A stretch of DNA of 64,000 nt from Chitinophaga ginsengisegetis (GCF_900168065.1 NZ_FUZZ01000006.1:62001-126000); one strand, 5' to 3'. Positions 26,765-36,709 are shown, numbered from the stretch's first letter. Numbers and translations: made by a program. The notes: a model not told the origin generated them from the sequence alone.

Positions 26765-28843
26765 ATGAAAAGAATTTTCACCATCCTGGTTATATGCATG
26801 CCTGTTATTTTTTGCTATGGCGCACAGGCCGGCGATAACGGGAATGCCGGTAAGTTCCGTCTGTTGCCGGCGCCACAGAAAGTGGAATGGAATAATGGTA
26901 CAGGCTTGAAAAGCAATGAACTGAAGGGGATTTTTCTGAAAGGTGATTTGAAACGACCCGCATTGGTTTATCCCTTAGACAACCTGCCGCTGGCAGATCA
27001 TCCGGGCAAAGGGATACTCACATTGGAAATCTCAAACAACAAAGAGCTGCCGGCTTCCAATGAATCCTATATTCTTCAGATACAGAACGGCGAAGTAACT
27101 ATTTCCGGTAAAGACGATGCGGGGGTATTTTACGGATGTCAAACCTTGTTGCAGATGCTGGAAGATGCAACGGATCAGCGCATAGACATACCTGCGTGCA
27201 GGATTACAGATTTCCCGGATATCCCGTACAGAGCCGTGCACCTGGATCTGAAGTACCATCTTGAAAAAATGGAATATTACTACAGGATGATGGACCGGTT
27301 GGCGGGCATAAAAGTAAATGCGGTGATCATTGAATTTGAAGATAAGCTCAGGTATAGAAAAGCAGATAAGGTGGGATCGGGAAATGCGGTGTCAATAGAC
27401 GAATTTGCGGCATTATCCCGTTACGCAAAGGAACGGCACATTGAAATCAGCCCGTTGGTGCAGGGCCTGGGGCATGTGTCCTTTATTCTTAAGCACGATA
27501 TTTATACACATTTGCGCGATGACAGGAAGATAGACTGGGTAATTGATCCCCTCAACCCGGAAACTTATGACCTGCATTTCAAAATGTATGATGATGCCAT
27601 GGAGGCAACACCCGGTAGCAAATATTTGCATATAGGAGGAGATGAGGTGTATAACCTGGGCGCTTCGGAGTTATGCAAACGTTCCGGCATGAAGCCCTTT
27701 GAATTGCAGATGTACTGGTTAAATAAAGTTTGTAAATACGTAACCGATCATGGCCGTACGCCTATTTTCTGGGACGACATGGTATTTTCACTCTCCGATT
27801 TGTACGGAACCATGCGTAATGACAAAATGCTTGATTCTGCCTGGGTGGAAAAGGAATGGGCAGAGAAACAACATCTGCTGGATGAGAATGTAGGCCTATT
27901 CCCTAAGAATTGTATTTACATGCGATGGAATTATAACTTCCCGAAAATACAGGGAAACACTAAAGCCATTGACTGGTTTATGGCCAATGGCATGCAGGTG
28001 TGGGGCGCACCAGCCGCGCAGGACATGTCGGCTATGTTGCCAAGACAAAATTCTATTTATCAGCCAACAAAAGATTTCTGTGAGATTGCCGTAGAGAAAA
28101 AATTGCCCGGCATGTTATTAACTGCCTGGGATGACTCCTCTCCGCATATGGAAACTTTCTGGCGCGGCTTCTACGATTATGCAGGTTTATCGTGGAACTA
28201 CCAGGATATGGATGCCGCTGCTGCTCATAAAATATTCCGTCATCGGTTTTATGCACCCGAACTGGCCGCCCCGCAATTTGAATTCCAGGACTCTCTGGAA
28301 CTGGCACTGGATTTCTGGGACGTGGCATTGATCAATCAGGGACACCGGAGACATTATCCGTATAAAATGGATCTCATTTCTCTGCCGCATCGCGACAGTG
28401 CAGGCATCTGGAGCAAAAAATATGCAGATAAAGTGGAACGTGCGCAGCTGGAATTAAAACGATATTCAAATATCAGGACTGTGATAGCTGAAAATAAAAA
28501 AAGAGTACGCAGGAACAGGTATTCGTTGGAGTTATTAACAGTGATGAATGAGTTACAGATCTATCCATCCAGACTATTATTGCTGTTGCAAAACTATGAT
28601 CAGGCGAAGGACAAGGACAGGATAAAGAAAGAAATCGGCAGCCTGGTTAATTCCTTCCCGGCATTGAGAAAGCAATATGAAGATGTGTTTTCAGAACAGC
28701 GGTTCCTCTCAAACCCTCCCGGATATATATTAGATCAGAACAATGATCCCATGTTGGGGAATGGAACAAATAACAGCGACTGGATGCATGTTTTTGAACT
28801 TGCCTTCAATGATAAATTGTTAAAGTGGTTGAATGAAAAATAA
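26765..28843 (+). CDS. GH20-like beta-N-acetylhexosaminidase (copy 1)
   Basis: 692 residues with a signal peptide (MKRIFTILVICMPVIFCYG). A GH20b-like N-terminal domain (about 30-155) precedes the barrel, which begins near YRAVHLDLKYH. The GH20 catalytic pair is visible as Asp293-Glu294 in HIGGDEV. A long helical C-terminal region (about 480-692) is unusual. The family removes terminal GlcNAc or GalNAc by substrate-assisted catalysis, which needs an N-acetyl group. It is one of a tandem pair and overlaps the next gene by 11 bp. Exo-action in the periplasm on an N-acetylhexosaminide is likely. Confidence 0.85.
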   Translation: MKRIFTILVICMPVIFCYGAQAGDNGNAGKFRLLPAPQKVEWNNGTGLKSNELKGIFLKGDLKRPALVYPLDNLPLADHPGKGILTLEISNNKELPASNESYILQIQNGEVTISGKDDAGVFYGCQTLLQMLEDATDQRIDIPACRITDFPDIPYRAVHLDLKYHLEKMEYYYRMMDRLAGIKVNAVIIEFEDKLRYRKADKVGSGNAVSIDEFAALSRYAKERHIEISPLVQGLGHVSFILKHDIYTHLRDDRKIDWVIDPLNPETYDLHFKMYDDAMEATPGSKYLHIGGDEVYNLGASELCKRSGMKPFELQMYWLNKVCKYVTDHGRTPIFWDDMVFSLSDLYGTMRNDKMLDSAWVEKEWAEKQHLLDENVGLFPKNCIYMRWNYNFPKIQGNTKAIDWFMANGMQVWGAPAAQDMSAMLPRQNSIYQPTKDFCEIAVEKKLPGMLLTAWDDSSPHMETFWRGFYDYAGLSWNYQDMDAAAAHKIFRHRFYAPELAAPQFEFQDSLELALDFWDVALINQGHRRHYPYKMDLISLPHRDSAGIWSKKYADKVERAQLELKRYSNIRTVIAENKKRVRRNRYSLELLTVMNELQIYPSRLLLLLQNYDQAKDKDRIKKEIGSLVNSFPALRKQYEDVFSEQRFLSNPPGYILDQNNDPMLGNGTNNSDWMHVFELAFNDKLLKWLNEK

Positions 28844-30962
28844 CATAGCTAAACTTCTGTTTGTTTTTTTTGAGATTTTGCTGATAGTGCCTGTGCCGGC
28901 ATTTTCATCGCTGCCAGGAGGACCTCCGGGTGGCGATGAGGCAAATCTCCTTAAACATTTCAGGTTGGTTCCGTTGCCGCAAAAAATAGTCCTCGCCAAA
29001 GGGGCAGGGCTAGCCTGCAATGCGCTGGGAAGTATATTTCTGGAAGGCATCGCGCGCCGGCCTGTATTGCAGGCGCCCTTGTCAACGCTACCAGATGCGG
29101 AGAGGCCAGGGGAAGGAGTGCTCACTTTACGATTAAAGAACGATCCGTCATTACCGGCTTCCCGGGAAGGATATAAACTGGAAGTTACTGCCAGGCAGGT
29201 TGTGATAACAGCAAAAAGCGAGGCCGGTATTTTTTATGGTTGCCAGACGTTGCAGCAATTGCTGGAAGATGCCAGGGATCAGTCACTGCTGATTCCTGCA
29301 TGTACTATAACTGATTTTCCGGAGATACCGTACAGGGCTGTACACCTTGACCTGAAGTACCACCTGGATAACCTTGACTATTATTACCGGATGATGGACC
29401 GCCTGGCGGCCGTTAAAGTGAATGCAGTTATCCTGGAATTTGAGGATAAGTTAAGGTATCGTTCAGCGCCGGTTATCGGAGCGGAGAATTCCATTTCAAT
29501 AGATGAATTTGCGGCGCTCAGCAGATATGCCAATGAAAGACACATTGAGATCAGCCCGTTGGTACAGGGTTTAGGACATGTGGCCTTCATCCTGAAACAT
29601 GATGAATATGTAGGTTTGAGGGATGATCCGCGGAAAGACTGGGTGTTTGATCCGTTGGATTCCGGTACTTATGCTTTGCAATTCAGGTTATACGATGAGG
29701 CGATTGCCGCAACTCCCAATGGCAAATACCTGCATGTAGGCGGGGATGAAGTGTATAATCTGGGACGGTCGGCAGCCAGCAGAAAGTCGGGCATGACTAC
29801 CTTCCAGTTACAAATGTACTGGCTGAACAAAGTTTGCGCCTATGCACGGGAACATAACAGGATCCCTGTTTTCTGGGATGATATGATCTTTTCCCTTTCA
29901 GGACTTTATATGTCTATGCACGATACCCATACACCAGCCGATTCCGTCAATTTATTATGGGAAAAGAATGCACCGAAAATTGAACAATATCTGCATCTCT
30001 TTCCTAAAGACTGCATATACATGCGTTGGCACTATACATACCCGCGGTTGCAGGGTAATCAGAACGCCGTAAACTGGCTTAAATCCCACCAGCTGAAAGT
30101 AATGGGCGCCAGTGCAGTACAGGAGATGCATCCCATGATGCCGCGTAACCAGTCACTTTTTAACCCCATAAAAGATTTTAGCTGGGTAGCTGTTACGCAC
30201 GGATTAGAGGGCATGCTGGCAACTGCCTGGGATGATTCATCCCCTCACTTCGAAACATTCTGGCGTGGGATATATGATTATGCGTGGTTGAGCTGGAAAT
30301 ATACTGATATCGGGCCGGATGAAGCACATGCCGCATTCCGCCATCGTTTCTATGGACCGGCTTTAAGTAATGAGAGATTTGAATTTCAGGATTCACTGGA
30401 ATTTTTAATGAATTTCCAGGACACCGCATTTGTGAAAAACAGCACCAGGATCACGGTACCGGAAAAAATTGACCTCATAGAACTTCCCGGTTCAGAACTT
30501 CCCGCAGATGTATGGCGGACCGTTTACAGGAACCGGGTTAACCTTGCCCGTAAAGAAATTAAACGGTATGAAACAACCCGCGGCATTATTAAAGACAATA
30601 TAAAATTGGCAAGACGTAATCACTATGCCTTGCGCCTTTTTGAAAGGATAAATGAATTACAGATCTATAATGCAAAAATACTGGATCTGCTCGATGACTA
30701 TGCAGGAGAAACTACACCAGACGGCCGACAGCGTGCGGTATTAAAGATCAGGTCTGCAGCGGACGGATTTGCAGACTTGAGAAAAGAATATGAGCAGGTG
30801 TTTTCGGAAACAAGGTTTTTAGAAAGGCCACCGGGGTACCTGATGGATGATAATTACGACACAATGCTGGCAAATGCCACACAGACAAGCTCAGACTGGA
30901 TGTACCTTTTTGAATTGAAAATGAATGTAAAACTTGAAGCATGGCTTAAATCCATGCAGTAG
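28833..30962 (+). CDS. GH20-like beta-N-acetylhexosaminidase (copy 2)
   Basis: 709 residues with a signal peptide (cleavage near VPAFS), starting inside the end of copy 1. It is closely similar throughout: YRAVHLDLKYHL, YYYRMMDRLA, EISPLVQGLGHV, HVGGDEVYNLG with Asp305-Glu306, LATAWDDSSPH and the same extended C-terminal helical region. The pair is a tandem duplication kept intact in both copies, suggesting different linkages or sugars. The SLPGGPPGGDE linker after the signal is specific to this copy. Confidence 0.85.
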   Translation: MKNNIAKLLFVFFEILLIVPVPAFSSLPGGPPGGDEANLLKHFRLVPLPQKIVLAKGAGLACNALGSIFLEGIARRPVLQAPLSTLPDAERPGEGVLTLRLKNDPSLPASREGYKLEVTARQVVITAKSEAGIFYGCQTLQQLLEDARDQSLLIPACTITDFPEIPYRAVHLDLKYHLDNLDYYYRMMDRLAAVKVNAVILEFEDKLRYRSAPVIGAENSISIDEFAALSRYANERHIEISPLVQGLGHVAFILKHDEYVGLRDDPRKDWVFDPLDSGTYALQFRLYDEAIAATPNGKYLHVGGDEVYNLGRSAASRKSGMTTFQLQMYWLNKVCAYAREHNRIPVFWDDMIFSLSGLYMSMHDTHTPADSVNLLWEKNAPKIEQYLHLFPKDCIYMRWHYTYPRLQGNQNAVNWLKSHQLKVMGASAVQEMHPMMPRNQSLFNPIKDFSWVAVTHGLEGMLATAWDDSSPHFETFWRGIYDYAWLSWKYTDIGPDEAHAAFRHRFYGPALSNERFEFQDSLEFLMNFQDTAFVKNSTRITVPEKIDLIELPGSELPADVWRTVYRNRVNLARKEIKRYETTRGIIKDNIKLARRNHYALRLFERINELQIYNAKILDLLDDYAGETTPDGRQRAVLKIRSAADGFADLRKEYEQVFSETRFLERPPGYLMDDNYDTMLANATQTSSDWMYLFELKMNVKLEAWLKSMQ

Positions 30963-31012
30963 CGCATCATCATAGCAAACTAATTCCCGTACACATAAAA
31001 GTTATACTAAAA

Positions 31013-33145
31013 ATGGATAATTTAAAGTCAGGTGCATTGCTTATTATTTTCTCCGCCGGTATACTTTTTACCGGATGTAAGCAGAAGCGATATGCAGAGG
31101 CGAAAACCGTGGAAAATGAACTGAAAAGTTTTGTTTTGGAAGATGGGTTTGAGATTGAGAATGTCGCCGCTGAACCACAGGTGGTTATGCCTGTTTCCAT
31201 GGCAATTGATGAGGATGGTAATACATATGTGGTAGAAATGGAGGATTATCCTTTCGTAGCTGATGCAGCAGCCGGAAAAGGAAATATAAAAATGCTGCTG
31301 GATGTTGACGGCGATGGTAAGTTCGATTCTGCTTACGTATTTGCACAGCGGATTCCCGATGCCACATCTGTACTTCCCTACAAAAAGGGTATCCTTGTTA
31401 CGGCTGCCCCGAACATTCTATTTATGAAGGATACCACCGGCGATCATAGAGCGGATGTTATTGATACCATATTCACCGGCTTCTTTACCGGAAACTCAGA
31501 AGCACAGATCACCAGTCTCACATATGGGATCGACAACTGGATCTACGCCAATAATCATGGTCAGGCAGGACAGGTGAAATTTTTGAAAAGGCCTGACCTG
31601 GCGCCGGTATCAATGGGTGGTCACGATTTCAGGTTCAGACTTGATAAAGAGCAGTTTGAAGCGGAGTCCGGAACGGGGCAGTATGGCCTGGCCATCAATG
31701 ACTGGAATCATCGTTTTTATACGCAGAATACACTGCATATACAAACGAATCCAATTGCCTGGAGATATCTTCACAGGCATGCCTATATGCCATCCTATAG
31801 CGGCGACTACAATCCATCTGACCATGAGATTGAAATGTTCCAGTTAACGCCACCCCCTTACTGGAGGAAAGAACGGAGCGAAAGACGCCAGCGCCAGTAT
31901 GATTCGCTGAAATTAGACCAGGTGGAGTGGATTTCAGGACATTTTACAGGTGCCTCGGGCGCCACATTTTATGGTGGAGACAATTTCCCTAAAGAGTATT
32001 ATGGTTCCATTTTTACGGGAGAAGTTTCCGGAAATCTTGTGCACAGAGATGTTTTAACACGTACACCAAATCAATCGTTATATACCGCCAGCCGCGGACC
32101 ACTTGAAAAAAAGAAAGAATTTCTGGCATCCAAAGATTCCTGGTTTCGTCCCACTTCGTTTTATTCCGGCCCGGATGGTAACCTGTATGTGATTGATATG
32201 TACCGTCAACATATTGAAACACCGGTTTCTATACCTGACGACCTGAAAGCTGATATGGATTTCCATGCAGGTAATGACAAAGGCAGGATCCACCTGATTT
32301 ATCCAAAAGGGGGAAAGAAAGTAGTTAAACCACAGATGAACGCCTTGAGTAGTGGGGAACTGGTGAAACTGCTGACACATCCCGCTGCCTGGTGGCGTAC
32401 CCAGGCACAACGCCTGTTAATTGACCGCCAGGATCAATCCATAGTGCCGGCTGTCAGAGCTATTTTGGTTTCCAATACAGATGCCAGGTATCGTTTACGG
32501 GCATTATATACGCTGGAGGGCCTTCAGGCACTCACAGCAGCTGATGTAAGGGGGGCCATGAATGATGCGGACGCCGGTGTGAGAGAGCATGGCGCCATCT
32601 TGTCTGAAAGGTTTCCGGAACTACTGCCCGAACTGTTGAAACTTACAAATGATAGCGTGGCATATGTTGTATTTCAGGCAGCCCTGAGCGCAGGGAATGC
32701 GCCGGCTGATAAAGCAATACAGGCATTAAGCCTGACACTGACCAAACACAGCGCAGATTCAATACTGAATATTGCTGTGTTGAGCGCCGAACCCTGCACA
32801 TCTTTGAAGTTTTTGCAGGCATTGAAAAATAGCGGGAATTATTTTGAAACACCCGGCAAATACAAACTACAGTTTTTAAAGTCATTTGGCTATATCAATG
32901 GAGTGAGGAACAACGGTGCAGAAATTGCTGCACTGGCAGGATTCTTACAGGATCCGGTTATTGTAAAAAATCCGGGATGGGCGGATGCGGTTACTACAGG
33001 ATTGTTGGAAGGTCTTACCGCTGAGGAAAAAACATTATCCGCAGACGCGTTGAAAGCCTTGAAAAAATACGAAGCGAACATAACTGATCCGGGCATAAAA
33101 AATACGGTAGCAAAACTATTACAACCGGTAACTTCTTCTAACTAA
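31013..33145 (+). CDS. PVC-type membrane-bound dehydrogenase: propeller plus HEAT lipoprotein
   Basis: 710 residues with a lipoprotein signal (lipobox FTGC, Cys22). Residues about 40-430 form a quinoprotein-like beta-propeller (MPVSMAIDEDGNTYVVEMEDY, MLLDVDGDGKFDSAYVFA, GPDGNLYVIDMYR). About 440-705 are HEAT-like helical repeats. Relatives described as Planctomycetes-type membrane dehydrogenases usually end in a cytochrome c domain, but no CxxCH motif exists here. The next gene, 16 bp downstream, encodes a HiPIP, which could replace the missing heme as electron acceptor. The probable role is oxidation of a sugar or hydroxy acid in the periplasm. Confidence 0.8.
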   Translation: MDNLKSGALLIIFSAGILFTGCKQKRYAEAKTVENELKSFVLEDGFEIENVAAEPQVVMPVSMAIDEDGNTYVVEMEDYPFVADAAAGKGNIKMLLDVDGDGKFDSAYVFAQRIPDATSVLPYKKGILVTAAPNILFMKDTTGDHRADVIDTIFTGFFTGNSEAQITSLTYGIDNWIYANNHGQAGQVKFLKRPDLAPVSMGGHDFRFRLDKEQFEAESGTGQYGLAINDWNHRFYTQNTLHIQTNPIAWRYLHRHAYMPSYSGDYNPSDHEIEMFQLTPPPYWRKERSERRQRQYDSLKLDQVEWISGHFTGASGATFYGGDNFPKEYYGSIFTGEVSGNLVHRDVLTRTPNQSLYTASRGPLEKKKEFLASKDSWFRPTSFYSGPDGNLYVIDMYRQHIETPVSIPDDLKADMDFHAGNDKGRIHLIYPKGGKKVVKPQMNALSSGELVKLLTHPAAWWRTQAQRLLIDRQDQSIVPAVRAILVSNTDARYRLRALYTLEGLQALTAADVRGAMNDADAGVREHGAILSERFPELLPELLKLTNDSVAYVVFQAALSAGNAPADKAIQALSLTLTKHSADSILNIAVLSAEPCTSLKFLQALKNSGNYFETPGKYKLQFLKSFGYINGVRNNGAEIAALAGFLQDPVIVKNPGWADAVTTGLLEGLTAEEKTLSADALKALKKYEANITDPGIKNTVAKLLQPVTSSN

Positions 33146-33161
33146 TTTAAAAAGAACTATC

Positions 33162-33539
33162 ATGAATGAAATCGAGAGAAGACAGTTCATCAAAAACGGG
33201 ATACTTTTTTCAGCCAGCTTTTTAGCAGGAGGCTTACTGTTATTGGGTTGCGGAAATAGTCAGAAAGAAAATGCGACGGGGGACAGGAAAGCAAAAGAAG
33301 AAAAGAATGACGCTCCTGCAAAGGATCCCTGTGATGCATCGGCACTGTCTGCCGAAGACCTGAAAGCCCGGAAGGCATTGGGATATGTGGATCAAACGCC
33401 CATGAAAGAAAAACGTTGTGGAAATTGTAAGCTGTTTGTACCGGCGCAGGGAGAGAAGTCATGTAATACCTGCCCTTTATTCAAAGGTCCGGTTTCACCT
33501 AAAGGATATTGCACCTACTGGGCGCCCAAAGGCATCTGA
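33162..33539 (+). CDS. High-potential iron-sulfur protein (HiPIP)
   Basis: 125 residues. The N-terminus combines a twin-arginine motif (ERRQFIKNG) with a lipobox-like LLGC (Cys30), so it may be a Tat-exported lipoprotein. The 4Fe-4S site follows the HiPIP pattern Cys86-x2-Cys89, Cys104 (CPLFKGPV) and Cys117 (GYCTYW), with an extra Cys101. HiPIPs carry single electrons between periplasmic dehydrogenases and terminal oxidases or reaction centres. They are uncommon inside sugar-catabolic operons. Its position behind a dehydrogenase without heme makes it the likely electron acceptor of that enzyme. Confidence 0.88.
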   Translation: MNEIERRQFIKNGILFSASFLAGGLLLLGCGNSQKENATGDRKAKEEKNDAPAKDPCDASALSAEDLKARKALGYVDQTPMKEKRCGNCKLFVPAQGEKSCNTCPLFKGPVSPKGYCTYWAPKGI

Positions 33540-33563
33540 TTTTTCAAACATAAAGCATCAACC

Positions 33564-34925
33564 GTGAGTCATCATATTTTTTTCAGATTCAGCAAATGCC
33601 TGTTACTATTAATTTGCTTTTCGGTAACGGCATTTTCCCAGAAAATACGCGTGGGTGTTTTTGAGGTAAATGCTTCCCCGCCGATAGGCAGCCCGGTTGC
33701 TTATGCGGTTACACGTTCCATTACTGATTCCTTAAGTGCGCGGGGTATTGTAGTGTTGTCGGCAGACAAGCCCGTGGTACTGTGTGTGGTGGACTGGATT
33801 GGCATTTCCAATGAGGGGCAGGATCGATGGCGCCGGCAGGTGGCAGCCGCAGCCGGAACAACTATAGACAGGGTTTCTATACATACCCTGCATCAACATG
33901 ATGCCCCCCGTTGTGATTTTACGATTGAAAGAATTATGGAGGAATATGGCCTGGGAGGAAGAAGCATTGACAATACTTTCACTACAGACGTGATCCAAAG
34001 AACAGCTGCAGCTGTAAAGAAGGCAATCAGTAATGCACAGGTTGTAACAGCTGTTGGGTGGGGGCAGGCTAAAGTGGATAGTGTAGCTTCCAATCGCAGG
34101 ATAATGGACGCGGATGGTAACATTACCACGCGCTGGAGCAGCACAAAGGATAGTGCCATGCGTGCAGCACCGGAAGGATTGATAGATCCCTGGCTGAAAT
34201 GCATCAGTTTCTGGAATGGGAATAAAGCAATTGCGCTGTTAACTTATTACACAACACATCCACAAAGTTATTATGGTACAGGTGATGTAACCTGTGAGTT
34301 TGTAGGTATCGCGAGGAATGCCATAGAAAAGCAGCTGGGAATACCCTCTATTCATTTTAACGGCGCAAGCGGCAATATTGCTGCAGGAAAATATAATGAT
34401 GGGTCTGCCCCGCAGCGTATTGTCCTTGCCCGTCACGTAGAGGAGGGTATGAAGAAAGCATGGCTGAATACCAAAAAGTATCCGCTCCGGAATGCTTCCG
34501 TTGCCTGGAGTAACGTAGAAGTGGCACTGCCACTTGGCGCAAACATCATTGAAGCAGATCTTCGCCACCGTATGACCAACGACAGTCTCAATATTCATGA
34601 AAAATTCAGGGCGGCAGAAAAACTGGCCTGGTATCAGCGTAGCACCGAAGGGCACAAGGTTAATATTTCCTCACTGAAATTGGGCAATATCTGGTTGCTG
34701 AACATCCCGGGTGAGGCATTTGTGGAGTACCAGCTGGCAGCACAAAAAATGCGGCCTCAGGATGTTGTTTGCACTGCTGCATATGAAGAATATGGGCCGG
34801 GTTATATAGGAACAAAGGCATCTTATTTTCAGAAAGGCGGATATGAAACCAGCGATATTGTTTCCGGTGTTTCTCCTGATGCGGAATCTGTGCTGTTAAA
34901 TGCCATTCGTACCGTGCTAAAATGA
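33564..34925 (+). CDS. Neutral/alkaline ceramidase-like amidase
   Basis: 453 residues from GTG 33564; no in-frame ATG nearby gives a signal peptide. The signal is SKCLLLLICFSVTAFSQ. The mature part matches the N-terminal domain of neutral/alkaline non-lysosomal ceramidases: GVFEVNASPPIG, VSIHTLHQHDAP (zinc-binding His cluster) and HFNGASGNIAAG. It is shorter than true ceramidases (about 650-750 residues) and lacks their C-terminal Ig-like domain. Such short forms are frequent in Bacteroidota glycan loci and their substrates are mostly unknown. Amide hydrolysis would fit the M19 and M20 enzymes of the locus. Confidence 0.8.
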   Translation: MSHHIFFRFSKCLLLLICFSVTAFSQKIRVGVFEVNASPPIGSPVAYAVTRSITDSLSARGIVVLSADKPVVLCVVDWIGISNEGQDRWRRQVAAAAGTTIDRVSIHTLHQHDAPRCDFTIERIMEEYGLGGRSIDNTFTTDVIQRTAAAVKKAISNAQVVTAVGWGQAKVDSVASNRRIMDADGNITTRWSSTKDSAMRAAPEGLIDPWLKCISFWNGNKAIALLTYYTTHPQSYYGTGDVTCEFVGIARNAIEKQLGIPSIHFNGASGNIAAGKYNDGSAPQRIVLARHVEEGMKKAWLNTKKYPLRNASVAWSNVEVALPLGANIIEADLRHRMTNDSLNIHEKFRAAEKLAWYQRSTEGHKVNISSLKLGNIWLLNIPGEAFVEYQLAAQKMRPQDVVCTAAYEEYGPGYIGTKASYFQKGGYETSDIVSGVSPDAESVLLNAIRTVLK

Positions 34926-34932
34926 TGAGCAT

Positions 34933-36315
34933 ATGGACCGGAGAAAATTTCTGGCAAATTCGGCTATCCTCACCATTGGAAGCCGCGTTTATAAAACACT
35001 AGGTATGGGAAAAAGTGCCCCCTCCGTTGCAGACCTTATCCGGTTAACGGCAACCGCTTCAAATTTTGAAAGAGAAAAATTAAGGATACCATTCGGGTTT
35101 AAAGGAGGCTACCTAACGGAGCTTTGGCAAACAGCTGTGCAACTGAAAACAGACCGGGTTAGCGGAATTGGGTTAGCCACACAGAGCGTATTGTATGGAG
35201 ATGCTGATCTGTTTGCGGCCTATTCTGAAGCAGCTGCCAACTCATTGATGTTTGCATTGACGGAAAAAGCCTTACATCTGGCAAAAGATATCCCTTTCAG
35301 GACACCGGTCGACTTATTTGAAAGACTGCTTCCGGCTGTAACAAATGAAGCAGTATCATTAACCGGTAAGAAGGATATCAATCCAAACTTTGTTCTGAAC
35401 GCATTAGTGAGCCTTGATAACGCAGCCTGGTTGGTGTATGCTGCTGAGAATGGTTTTAAGGATTATGAACAGATGATCCCGGAAATATACAGACCGGCAC
35501 TAAGCACACATAATAGCAAAATAGGCGTAATGTTCCAGGTATCTTATAAGATGCCTGTACAGGATATCGTGAAGGCTGCAGACGAAGGGTACTTTATCAT
35601 TAAGATAAAAACAGGGCAGCCGGGAACGCAACAGGAAATGGTGGAAAAAGATGCCGCCCGTATCAAAGCCATTCATGATGCCCTCCGGTTGAAAAGTACA
35701 CCTCATACAAAACATAACAGAATTCTGTATACGCTGGATTGTAATGGCAGATACGAAAAGAAATCGACCCTGCAACAGTTAATAGAACAGATTAAAGGGA
35801 ACGGCCTGATGGATCACTTATTACTGATTGAAGAGCCTTTTCCGGAAACAAACGATGAATATGTAGGTGACCTCGGTGTGCGCATTGCAGCTGATGAAAG
35901 TGCGAACAATGAAGAAAATACACTGAAACGTATCCGGCAGGGATATAAAGCGATTGTATTGAAGGCAGTGGCCAAAACGTTAAGTCTTACCTTCAGGATC
36001 GTGAAGGTGGCGCATGCGCATCATATACCCTGTTTCTGCTCGGACTTAACGGTAAACCCTATATTGGTAGACTGGCATAAGAACCTGGCGGCAAGACTGC
36101 TTCCTTTTCCGGAATTGGGAATTGGCATGATGGAGACTAATGGAAAGGAGAACTACATGGGCTGGGAAACCATGAAGCAATATCTTCCGGCAAGAGATGC
36201 ATCATGGGTTAATGCAAAACAGGGAGTGTTTGAACTCGATGATAGTTTTTATCAAACCGCCGGAGGAATATTCCGGCCTTCGGATCATTATGTTGAAATG
36301 TTTAGAAAAACGTAA
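34933..36315 (+). CDS. Enolase-superfamily enzyme, muconate-lactonizing subgroup
   Basis: 460 residues. MDRRKFLANSAILTIG looks like a short Tat signal, though its hydrophobic part is weak. Active-site residues of the superfamily are present: KIK (Lys224, Lys226) on strand 2, metal ligands Asp269 (LDCNG), Glu300 (LIEEPFP) and Asp321 (AADES), and Lys344 or Lys348 on strand 6 (VLKAVAKT). The paired lysines and the absence of a His-Asp dyad place it with muconate cycloisomerase, dipeptide epimerase and OSBS types rather than with sugar-acid dehydratases of the mandelate racemase subgroup. Dipeptide or N-acyl-amino-acid epimerisation would match the neighbouring M19 gene. Confidence 0.8.
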   Translation: MDRRKFLANSAILTIGSRVYKTLGMGKSAPSVADLIRLTATASNFEREKLRIPFGFKGGYLTELWQTAVQLKTDRVSGIGLATQSVLYGDADLFAAYSEAAANSLMFALTEKALHLAKDIPFRTPVDLFERLLPAVTNEAVSLTGKKDINPNFVLNALVSLDNAAWLVYAAENGFKDYEQMIPEIYRPALSTHNSKIGVMFQVSYKMPVQDIVKAADEGYFIIKIKTGQPGTQQEMVEKDAARIKAIHDALRLKSTPHTKHNRILYTLDCNGRYEKKSTLQQLIEQIKGNGLMDHLLLIEEPFPETNDEYVGDLGVRIAADESANNEENTLKRIRQGYKAIVLKAVAKTLSLTFRIVKVAHAHHIPCFCSDLTVNPILVDWHKNLAARLLPFPELGIGMMETNGKENYMGWETMKQYLPARDASWVNAKQGVFELDDSFYQTAGGIFRPSDHYVEMFRKT

Positions 36316-36709
36316 AGTACGCGGGTATGTATTCCTGTTAGTGTTCCTGCCGGTTATTTTTTATGGCGCCTGTATGCCCTGCAGCAGTGCCGGAAAGCCA
36401 GATGTAACTGCCAAAGCAGTTACATCTGCAAAAGCAGTTACATCTGCAAAAGAACAGGAGGAATACAAGGCCAGGATAGTGGCCTGCAGTTTTGTGAAAA
36501 AACACCTGGGTGTTACCATTGGTTTGGAAAGCATATATCATTTCAAAATTACCGGCAGACAAACATATACAATGAAAGGAGTTATCAAGGAGAATGATAA
36601 TGTCTGCTATTGGTCTGTTACCCTGCTTTTTAACGGAAGCGACTGGAACAATATTAATAACTGGGCCGAATTGATGTTCAATACAAATTATCCGGGGAAC
36701 GATGGTTGA
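36290..36709 (+). CDS. Small secreted or lipid-anchored protein of unknown function
   Basis: 140 residues from ATG 36290, overlapping the enolase gene by 26 bp. An earlier start at 36197 would overlap far more and lacks a signal. The N-terminus looks like a lipoprotein signal (FLPVIFYGAC, Cys28). A short Ala-Lys-Ala-Val-Thr-Ser repeat follows, encoded by an 18-bp tandem DNA repeat, then a small beta-rich domain (YHFKITGRQTYTMKGV, CYWSVTLLFNG). I do not recognise the family. It is the last gene before gntR. Confidence 0.6.
   Translation: MLKCLEKRKVRGYVFLLVFLPVIFYGACMPCSSAGKPDVTAKAVTSAKAVTSAKEQEEYKARIVACSFVKKHLGVTIGLESIYHFKITGRQTYTMKGVIKENDNVCYWSVTLLFNGSDWNNINNWAELMFNTNYPGNDG
36410..36445 (+). 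repeat. 18-bp tandem repeat within the small lipoprotein gene
   Basis: Two 18-bp units (36410-36427 and 36428-36445) differ at one base and a partial third unit follows. The repeat keeps the frame and encodes a six-residue linker repeat, so copy number could vary without breaking the gene. Confidence 0.7.

Noticed and set aside
36410..36445. Short tandem repeat as a possible CRISPR or regulatory array
   Set aside because: Only two and a half units without spacers, and in frame within a gene. It is a coding linker repeat.
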